This document shows positions 58,352-64,000 of a DNA stretch of 64,000 bases, piece after piece (position 1 is the first letter of the stretch; the number at the start of each line of letters is the position of its first letter). The DNA is taken from the NCBI RefSeq assembly GCF_000014125.1, contig NC_008593.1, forward strand, positions 496,001 through 560,000. The letters run 5' to 3'. Both the position numbers and the translations under genes were made by a program. The DNA is from Clostridium novyi NT. GTDB taxonomy: Bacteria > Bacillota > Clostridia > Clostridiales > Clostridiaceae. Below the pieces are notes generated by a model that had not been told where the DNA came from, did no database searches, and saw nothing but the letters and a program-made list of their open reading frames with translations.

Positions 58352-59401
58352 GTGAAATACTTAGATGTCCAAAAAAAAGTAGTTCCAGAACTATTGGAAA
58401 TGCTAGATAAACGATATAACATATTGACCAATATTTATTATAACCAGCCCATAGGACGCAGAATGCTTGCAAATCAACTTGGAATGGGTGAGAGAATAGT
58501 AAGAAATGAAATAGATTTTTTCAAAAAACAAGGCTTAATTGATATTAATGCCGATGGAATGAAAGTTAATTACGAAGGTAAACAAGTATTGGATGCTTTA
58601 AAGATATTTATTCATGACCTAAGAGGATTGTCGGAAATGGAGAAGTTTTTAAAGGATCATCTAAATTTAAATCATGTATTAGTTGTTCCTGGTGATGTAG
58701 ATGAAAATGAACTTGTTTTAGAGGAAATAGGAAAAAGTGCAGCAAATTATCTAAAAGGAATACTCAAAAATAAATGTACAATAGCATTAACTGGTGGGAC
58801 AAGTGTTAAAAGGCTAGTAGATAACATGCCTAAGATAACAGAACATAAAGATATTTTAGTGTTACCTGCTAGAGGTGGTATAGGAAGAAATGTAGAAATA
58901 CAATCAAATACATTGGTTGCAAAATTAGCAGAAAAATTATCCGCTGATTATAGAATGTTACAACTTATAGATAATGTTGATTATGCTGAAATATATGAAA
59001 TCTTAAATGAAGAAAGTATAAAAGAAGTAGTTGAGAAGATACATAAGGCAGATATATTGATATATGGAATTGGCAAGGCTGATGAAATGGCTAGAAAAAG
59101 AGGATTAGATGAAGAAGAAATCCTTAGATTAAAAGAAAAAGGCGCTGTAGGAGAAGCTTTTGGTTGTTATTTTAATAATAATGGAGAAATAGTATTCTCA
59201 ACTCCAACTGCTGGAATAAAAGGTGAAGATGCTAAGAAGATCAATAAACTTATAGCAATAGCAGGAGGAAAGAGTAAAGCACAAGCTATCTTAGGAGTAC
59301 AAAGTTATAATAAAAATAACATACTAATAACAGATGAAGGCGCTGCAAAAGACATTATAAATATTATAAAAAGAGATAATAATATTACAGATAGTCTTTA
59401 A
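58352..59401 (+). CDS. cggR: Central glycolytic genes regulator
   Basis: 349 aa. An N-terminal winged HTH (PIGRRMLANQLGMGERIVRNEIDFFKKQGLI, about 35-65) and a SorC/DeoR-type sugar-binding C-terminal domain (TGGTSVKRL, LPARGGIG, YGIGKADEMARKRG). In Bacillus, CggR represses gap and the triose-phosphate genes and is released by FBP. The GTG start follows AGAGGTG. Directly upstream of gap, with its own operator pair in front. Confidence 0.95.
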   Translation: MKYLDVQKKVVPELLEMLDKRYNILTNIYYNQPIGRRMLANQLGMGERIVRNEIDFFKKQGLIDINADGMKVNYEGKQVLDALKIFIHDLRGLSEMEKFLKDHLNLNHVLVVPGDVDENELVLEEIGKSAANYLKGILKNKCTIALTGGTSVKRLVDNMPKITEHKDILVLPARGGIGRNVEIQSNTLVAKLAEKLSADYRMLQLIDNVDYAEIYEILNEESIKEVVEKIHKADILIYGIGKADEMARKRGLDEEEILRLKEKGAVGEAFGCYFNNNGEIVFSTPTAGIKGEDAKKINKLIAIAGGKSKAQAILGVQSYNKNNILITDEGAAKDIINIIKRDNNITDSL

Positions 59402-59462
59402 TTAACTAAGTTATAAATTATATAAAATATAATTAATATAAAATTTTTAGGAGGTATTTTCA

Positions 59463-60467
59463 ATGACAAAAGTAGCGATTAATGGTTTTGGAAGAATAGG
59501 AAGATTAGCATTAAGATTAATGATCGACAACCCTGAATTAGAAGTGGTTGCAATAAACGACTTAACTGATGCTGCAACATTAGCACACTTATTCAAATAT
59601 GATTCATCTCAAGGACGTTTCAATGGTGAAATCGAAGTTAAAGAAGGAGCTTTCATCGTTAACGGAAAAGAAATCAAAGTTGTTGCAGAAAAGAATCCTG
59701 CAGACCTACCATGGGGAGAACTAGGAGTTGATATAGTTCTTGAATGTACAGGATTATTCACTGATAAAGAAAAAGCTGAAGCTCACATCAAAGCTGGAGC
59801 TAAAAAAGTTGTTATCTCAGCACCTGCTAAAGGAGATATCAAAACAGTTGTATTCAACGTTAACCAAGACGTTTTAGATGGTTCTGAAACAGTTATATCT
59901 GGTGCATCTTGTACTACAAACTGCTTAGCACCAATGGCTAAAGCACTTCATGACAACTTTACATTAACTAAAGGATTCATGACTACAATCCACGCTTACA
60001 CTAATGACCAAAACACTTTAGATGGTCCTCACAGAAAAGGTGATTTAAGAAGAGCTAGAGCTGCTGCTGCTAGTATCATTCCTAACTCAACTGGAGCTGC
60101 TAAAGCAATCGGTTTAGTTATTCCTGAATTAAAAGGAAAATTAGATGGTGGAGCTCAACGTGTTCCTGTAATAACTGGTTCTTTAACTGAATTAGTTTGT
60201 ACATTAGACAAAAAAGTAACTGTAGAAGAAGTAAATGCAGCTATGAAAGCAGCAGCTACTGAATCTTTCGGATACACTGAAGAACCAATCGTATCTACAG
60301 ATATAATCGGAATCAACTTCGGTTCATTATTCGATGCTACACAAACTAAAGTTATGGAAGTAAACGGACAACAATTAGTTAAAGTTGCTTCTTGGTATGA
60401 CAACGAAATGTCTTACACTTCTCAATTAATCAGAACTTTAAAATACTTTGCAAACCTTGCAAAATAA
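59463..60467 (+). CDS. gap: Glyceraldehyde-3-phosphate dehydrogenase
   Basis: 334 aa. GFGRIG at 8-13 (NAD binding), ASCTTNC with catalytic Cys150, and [11 protein letters not shown] with the general-base His. It oxidises GAP to 1,3-bisphosphoglycerate in glycolysis. TTAGGAGG ribosome site. Codon use is much more C-ending (ATC, AAC, TTC) than in neighbours, the pattern of very highly expressed genes. In relatives pgk-tpi often follows; here a terminator and an unrelated region follow instead. Confidence 0.98.
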   Translation: MTKVAINGFGRIGRLALRLMIDNPELEVVAINDLTDAATLAHLFKYDSSQGRFNGEIEVKEGAFIVNGKEIKVVAEKNPADLPWGELGVDIVLECTGLFTDKEKAEAHIKAGAKKVVISAPAKGDIKTVVFNVNQDVLDGSETVISGASCTTNCLAPMAKALHDNFTLTKGFMTTIHAYTNDQNTLDGPHRKGDLRRARAAAASIIPNSTGAAKAIGLVIPELKGKLDGGAQRVPVITGSLTELVCTLDKKVTVEEVNAAMKAAATESFGYTEEPIVSTDIIGINFGSLFDATQTKVMEVNGQQLVKVASWYDNEMSYTSQLIRTLKYFANLAK

Positions 60468-60503
60468 TTTAAGTCATTAATTAGAGTAATAGATTAAACA
60501 TAT

Positions 60504-60541
60504 AAGTCTAGAATTTCTTATGAAATTCTAGACTTTTTTTA
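60504..60541 (+). terminator. gap terminator
   Basis: AAGTCTAGAATTTC stem with GAAATTCTAGACTT and a T run. Confidence 0.92.
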
Positions 60542-60669
60542 TTAAAATACATAAATATATTAAAGTTCAAAAAAACTTTTAAAAAATTAAGTTGATTTAA
60601 AAGGTGGAATATTTTATATTTAATATAAGATAATAATTAAAAAACATTTATGTATAAGGTGGGGTCTAT

Positions 60670-60789
60670 ATGAAGAAAAGAAAAATAATAGCATGTGTTG
60701 CAGCTTTAACAATGATTGCATCCATATTTGTAGGTTCAAAGAATAAAGTTAACAAAACAGAAGTAAGTAAAGAAGAAAACAATAAATAA
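60670..60789 (+). CDS. 39-residue secreted or membrane peptide resembling the downstream lipoprotein signal
   Basis: MKKRKIIACVAALTMIASIF continues with VGSKNKVNK and an Asn/Lys/Glu tail. The first 22 residues align one-to-one with the signal peptide of the BMP lipoprotein at 62686, and the DNA is likewise similar, but the lipobox Cys23 is Ser here. GGTGGGGTC lies upstream. It ends 33 bp before the hairpin that IS copy 2 duplicated. It may be a decayed start of a duplicated lipoprotein gene or a small secreted peptide. Confidence 0.5.
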   Translation: MKKRKIIACVAALTMIASIFVGSKNKVNKTEVSKEENNK

Positions 60790-60822
60790 AATTATAAAAA
60801 GTTTAATAGAATATAAATAAAA

Positions 60823-60845
60823 CTAGAATTTATCAATAATTCTAG
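60823..60845. repeat. Target-site duplication of IS copy 2 (left); terminator hairpin
   Basis: 23 bp: CTAGAATT, loop TATCAAT, AATTCTAG. Repeated exactly at 62460-62482. The original uninterrupted site would be a terminator (AAAAC before, TTTTTC after) for the 39-codon gene. Confidence 0.93.
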
Positions 60846-62459
60846 TCAGGCTGTTGATAAACATAATTTGTCAACAGCCTTTTTACATTTATTACAAAAA
60901 GGATTTTTAGTGTTTATGTAGAATATATATTTTAGAACAATAAATCTTTTAGCCCGTTAGGGCTCCTACGGAGGAAAAATGCTTACTAATAATGAAAGAA
61001 AACAAAATCAATTAGAACTAGTTTATATAGAAAATTTAGTACCTGAAAATCACATACTTAGAAAGATAGATAAATACATAGACTTTTCATTTATAAGAGA
61101 TTTAACTAAGGATTTATATTGTCCTGATAATGGAAGACCTTCAGTAGACCCAGTTGTATTATTTAAAATGCTTTTTATAGGATACCTATTTGGTATACGT
61201 TCAGAGCGTCAGCTTGTAAAAGAAATCCAGGTAAATGTAGCTTACAGATGGTTTTTGGGATATGGACTTACTGATAAAATACCAAGTCATTCCACTATAA
61301 GCCAGAATAGAACAAAAAGATTTAGTAATACAAATATACATCAAGAAATATTTGATAATATTGTATTTCAAGCTATTAATAGAAACTTGGTTGATGGCAA
61401 AATTCTATATACTGATTCTACTCACTTAAAAGCTAACGCTAATAAACATAAATTTATTAAAAAAGAAATAACTAAATCCACAAAGGAATACTTTGATGAA
61501 TTAGAGAATGACATTAATAAAGATAGAATTAATCATAATAAAAAGCCTCTAAAAAAAAAGACTAAAATAGCTGAAACTAAGGAAATAAAAGTAAGTACAA
61601 CTGATCCAGACAGTGGATATATGGTTAGAGATGGAAAACCTAAAGGCTTTTTTTATTTAGATCATAGAACTGTTGACGGAAAGTATAATATTATAACAGA
61701 CGTTCATGTTACTCCCGGGAATATAAACGATGTAGATCCTTATGTTAAAAGAATAGAAACTCAAATAGAAAAGTTTAATTTTAATACAAAATATTTAGTA
61801 GCAGATGCCGGATATTCTACGAATCCTATTTGTAAACAAATTTCAGACAAAAATTATCAAGGTGTTTTTGGGTTCCGTTTAGGACCCCATGTTAAAGGAA
61901 AATATACAAAATATAGATTTCAGTATGTTAAAGAATTAGATGGATATGTGTGTATTAATAATTGCTTTTTAAAATATAGAACTACTACGAGGGAAGGTTA
62001 TAAAGAATATTTAAGTAATGCGGAGCATTGTGCTTCTTGCAAATATAAAAATAATTGCTTAACATCTGATAAATCCATTAATAGAACTATACGTCGTCAT
62101 GTTTGGGAAGACTATAAAGATCAAATTTTTAGATTTACTAAAACAGAAAAAGGTAAAAATATTTACAAACGACGTAAAGAAAAGATTGAGCGTAGCTTTG
62201 CTGATTCAAAAGAATTACATGGGCTACGTTATTGTCGCATGCGAGGAATTAAAAATGTTTCTGAACAGTGCCTACTTACAGCGGCAGTTCAGAATATGAA
62301 AAAGATAGCCATGGTGCTATCGCATTATTTTTTGTGTACATTAATTCAAATTTATTCCAAATTAACATACATAATAAATATTTTTCGAATGCTATCGCAT
62401 AAAAGAATTTTGGCGTAAACAAAAGCCCCCAATTGTTGGGGGCTTTTTGAACAATCTGA
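60846..62459 (+). mobile_element. IS1182-like insertion sequence, copy 2 (1614 bp), probably active
   Basis: Starts TCAGGCTGTTGATAA and ends GAACAATCTGA, flanked by a 23-bp hairpin duplication. Inside the left end, AGGCTGTTGATAA pairs with TTGTCAACAGCCT followed by TTTTTA, and the right end has AAAAGCCCCCAA pairing with TTGGGGGCTTTT; both resemble terminators. Before the transposase, AGCCC-GTTA-GGGCT and CTCC-TAC-GGAG hairpins could mask the GGAGG ribosome site. Confidence 0.95.
60979..62418 (+). CDS. IS1182 family transposase, intact DDE
   Basis: 479 aa. DUF772-like N-terminal domain, then the DDE core with D146 ([13 protein letters not shown]), D276 (VADAGYS) and E404 ([19 protein letters not shown]). 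A Cys-rich segment ([10 protein letters not shown]) lies before the C-terminal block, as is usual for IS1182. ATG with CTACGGAGG upstream. It differs from copy 1 by only five residues, including the intact D146. Likely the competent source of transposase in this window. Confidence 0.95.
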   Translation: MLTNNERKQNQLELVYIENLVPENHILRKIDKYIDFSFIRDLTKDLYCPDNGRPSVDPVVLFKMLFIGYLFGIRSERQLVKEIQVNVAYRWFLGYGLTDKIPSHSTISQNRTKRFSNTNIHQEIFDNIVFQAINRNLVDGKILYTDSTHLKANANKHKFIKKEITKSTKEYFDELENDINKDRINHNKKPLKKKTKIAETKEIKVSTTDPDSGYMVRDGKPKGFFYLDHRTVDGKYNIITDVHVTPGNINDVDPYVKRIETQIEKFNFNTKYLVADAGYSTNPICKQISDKNYQGVFGFRLGPHVKGKYTKYRFQYVKELDGYVCINNCFLKYRTTTREGYKEYLSNAEHCASCKYKNNCLTSDKSINRTIRRHVWEDYKDQIFRFTKTEKGKNIYKRRKEKIERSFADSKELHGLRYCRMRGIKNVSEQCLLTAAVQNMKKIAMVLSHYFLCTLIQIYSKLTYIINIFRMLSHKRILA

Positions 62460-62482
62460 CTAGAATTTATCAATAATTCTAG
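62460..62482. repeat. Target-site duplication of IS copy 2 (right)
   Basis: Exact repeat of 60823-60845, followed by TTTTTC; still a complete terminator-like hairpin. Confidence 0.93.
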
Positions 62483-62685
62483 TTTTTCTTTTTGTTATGA
62501 CACAATATATTGTATAGAATTAAATGGAAAAATGTGATTAAATTACTTGATTTAGTATATATATTATTATATAGTTATATATAGAAAAACAAATAGTTTT
62601 ATATGTTGAAGTTTTAAAATTACATTAACCGATTGTCGTGTATTTAAACGTTTACGGCGATTATAAAAATTAGGGGGGAATTAGT

Positions 62686-63807
62686 ATGAAAAAGAAAAAA
62701 CTAATTGCATGCATCGCAGCAATTGCAATGGTTGGGTCTTTGTTTGTAGGATGTGGTGCCCAAAGTACAAATAGTTCAGGAGATGCTAGCAAAAAGCAAA
62801 TTAAAGCTGGACTTGCTACAGATGAAGGTGGACTTAATGATAAATCCTTTAATCAGTCTGCCGATAAAGGTTTGAAAAAAGCTGTAAAAGAACTTGGAAT
62901 AGAATATAAGCCAATAGAATCAAAGGGAAAAGAAAGTTATGTTCAAAACCTTCAACTTTTATCAAAAGACTTTGATGCTGATTTAACATTTGGTGTAGGA
63001 TATCAAATGAAAAAGGCAACAGAAGATGTGGCAGGTCAATATAAAGATAAGAATTTTGCTATCATAGATGCAGAAATAAAAATGCCTAATGTTCAGTCAT
63101 TATTATTTAAAGAACAAGAAGGATCATTCTTGGTTGGTGTTATAGCTGCTAAGATGACAAAAACAAATAAAATAGGATTTATAGGTGGTAAAGAAGGAGA
63201 CGTAGTTGGAAGATTTGAAGCTGGTTATGTAGCTGGTGCTAAATCTATTAATCCTAATATAAAAATAGATATAAGATATGCAGATAGCTTTAGTGATTCA
63301 AACAAAGGTTATGAATTTGCAAAATCAGAATACAACTCAGGTTGTGATATAGTAATGCATGCAGCTGGTGGAGTTGGTATTGGATTATTCCAAGCAGCAT
63401 CAGAGTTAAAGAAAAATGGAAAAAATGTATGGGCTATAGGAGTTGATATGGACCAAGCATTAAGTAACTTAGACAGCAAGGGTAAACCACAATATGCTGA
63501 TGTAATACTTACAAGTATGGTTAAAAAAGTTGACGTTGCAACATTTGAAGCTATAAAAGAAGTTAAAGAAGGAAAATTCAAGGGTGGAGTAGTTAAAAAC
63601 TTTGGACTTAAAGAAGACGGTGTATGTATAGCTCCAACATCAAGAGGAGAAATTCCAGAAGACATGAAAAAATATGTAAAATCACATGTGCCTAAGGATA
63701 TAATTGAATTAACAGATAAATATGCTGAAGCTATAAAAGAAGGAAAAATTAAAGTACCAGCAACTCCAAAAGAAGCGAAAGAATTTAAAGGTGTAACTTT
63801 AAAATAG
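62686..63807 (+). CDS. BMP family ABC transporter substrate-binding lipoprotein
   Basis: 373 aa. The signal peptide has lipobox SLFVGC with lipidated Cys23. The mature Bmp/Med domain (about 38-335) has GLATDEGGLNDKSFNQSADKG, ADLTFGVGYQM, FKEQEGSFLVGVIAAKMTK, GFIGGKEGDVVGRFEAGYVAGA and ADSFSDSNKGYEFAKSEYNSGCDIVMHAAGGVG. The family binds nucleosides for ABC uptake. The gene for the ATPase follows after a partial terminator. GGGGGGAAT upstream. Confidence 0.94.
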   Translation: MKKKKLIACIAAIAMVGSLFVGCGAQSTNSSGDASKKQIKAGLATDEGGLNDKSFNQSADKGLKKAVKELGIEYKPIESKGKESYVQNLQLLSKDFDADLTFGVGYQMKKATEDVAGQYKDKNFAIIDAEIKMPNVQSLLFKEQEGSFLVGVIAAKMTKTNKIGFIGGKEGDVVGRFEAGYVAGAKSINPNIKIDIRYADSFSDSNKGYEFAKSEYNSGCDIVMHAAGGVGIGLFQAASELKKNGKNVWAIGVDMDQALSNLDSKGKPQYADVILTSMVKKVDVATFEAIKEVKEGKFKGGVVKNFGLKEDGVCIAPTSRGEIPEDMKKYVKSHVPKDIIELTDKYAEAIKEGKIKVPATPKEAKEFKGVTLK

Positions 63808-63846
63808 ATAAAATTGAATTCTTAACATGGCTGTATAAAATTTAAG

Positions 63847-63880
63847 AAGCTAGGTGTATGATGTTACATCTAGCTTTTTT
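63847..63880 (+). terminator. Hairpin between BMP lipoprotein and ATPase genes
   Basis: AAGCTAGGTGTA stem with TACATCTAGCTT and a T run. It probably attenuates read-through so that more binding protein than ATPase is made. Confidence 0.8.
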
Positions 63881-63921
63881 AAAATATAGTATATAAGAAA
63901 TACTTGGAGGTGAATTTATAT

Positions 63922-64000
63922 ATGGATAAAGTTGTGGAAATGAAAGGAATTACAAAGATATTTCCAGGTACTATAGCAAACGATAATGTTAATTTTGATT
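63922..64000 (+). CDS. ABC transporter ATP-binding protein, 3' part outside window
   Basis: Only the first 26 codons are present, with a GGAGGTG ribosome site. VEMKGITKIFPGTIANDNVNFD is the start of a nucleoside/sugar-type ABC ATPase (A-loop region; Walker A lies beyond the window). Its place after a BMP lipoprotein gene suggests it energises nucleoside uptake with permeases encoded further downstream. Confidence 0.85.
   Translation, partial: MDKVVEMKGITKIFPGTIANDNVNFD

Noticed and set aside
62099..62299. Small out-of-frame reading frame inside the IS, present in both copies
   Set aside because: Conserved only because the whole IS is; no ribosome site or frameshift signal was seen that would make a second product.
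62483..62685. Purine-type riboswitch upstream of the nucleoside-transporter lipoprotein gene
   Set aside because: No conserved purine-aptamer core or terminator switch is recognisable; only an AT-rich leader with a weak CGATTGTCG/CGGCGAT pairing.
1..64000. CRISPR arrays, prophage genes, reverse transcriptases or diversity-generating repeats
   Set aside because: No regularly spaced repeats and no such proteins were found on either strand.

Overview
The window reads as chromosome of a spore-forming, low-GC Firmicute of the genus Clostridium (sensu stricto). The evidence is very AT-rich DNA, A/T-ending codons, strong Shine-Dalgarno sites (AGGAGG, GGTGG), T-box leaders, spore genes (sleB, splB), and the order rpoN-cggR-gap. 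A C. novyi / C. botulinum group III relative is possible, but that is a guess from the look of the proteins. I see no prophage, plasmid, CRISPR array or classical defence island. Most of the window is ordinary housekeeping chromosome disturbed by one insertion-sequence family.

Layout. 1-7.1 kb: most of a giant cyclic beta-1,2-glucan synthase-like enzyme, cut at its 5' end by the window. 7.2-13.6 kb: a small hypothetical, trpS, a secreted protein, two tandem Cof-type HAD phosphatases and prfC. 13.8-19 kb: an ECF S component, a GAF-GGDEF cyclase, an AlbA_2 protein, a small P-loop protein, and a Tyr T-box with tyrS. 19-23.6 kb: a FliK-like/FlhB-like pair with a phosphoesterase, a DUF2225 protein and a small alarmone synthetase. 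23.65-25.27 kb: IS copy 1. 25.3-29.6 kb: leuS with its T-box, rpsA, and tRNA-Gln. 29.6-38.3 kb: a CYTH/DUF5685/DnaJ/membrane-protein operon, a nucleoid-associated protein, fba, a DUF4363/DUF421 pair, a nucleoside kinase and pssA. 38.4-45.2 kb: a CBS protein, a lipid kinase, a YgiQ radical SAM protein, a transporter-less MgtE-like protein and sleB. 45.2-51.7 kb: a Cys T-box with cysE, queG, plsC, nth, a hybrid histidine kinase and an M42 peptidase. 51.7-60.5 kb: VanW, a third Cof phosphatase, splB, trmL, degV, rpoN, cggR and gap. 60.6-64 kb: a 39-residue secreted peptide, IS copy 2, and the start of a BMP-type nucleoside ABC transporter.

The most interesting signal is the IS family (IS1182-like transposase). 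Both full copies are exactly 1614 bp. Each is flanked by a direct duplication that is the complete hairpin of a host rho-independent terminator, 39 bp in one case and 23 bp in the other. The duplication length follows the hairpin length, so the element seems to recognise and duplicate stem-loops. Two probable decayed relatives (9793-9974 and 8734-8787) also abut terminator hairpins, and the element carries terminator-like hairpins at both of its own ends. Copy 1 has lost the first catalytic Asp of the DDE triad (D146H); copy 2 keeps it. The two copies lie in inverted orientation and could invert about 35.6 kb by recombination.

Regulation visible in the sequence: three T-box leaders (tyrS, leuS on the minus strand, cysE) with good promoters; a CggR-type direct-repeat operator before cggR-gap; and many hairpin terminators shared by convergent genes. 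Several starts were moved inward from the longest open frame because the Shine-Dalgarno site points to an internal ATG, GTG or TTG.
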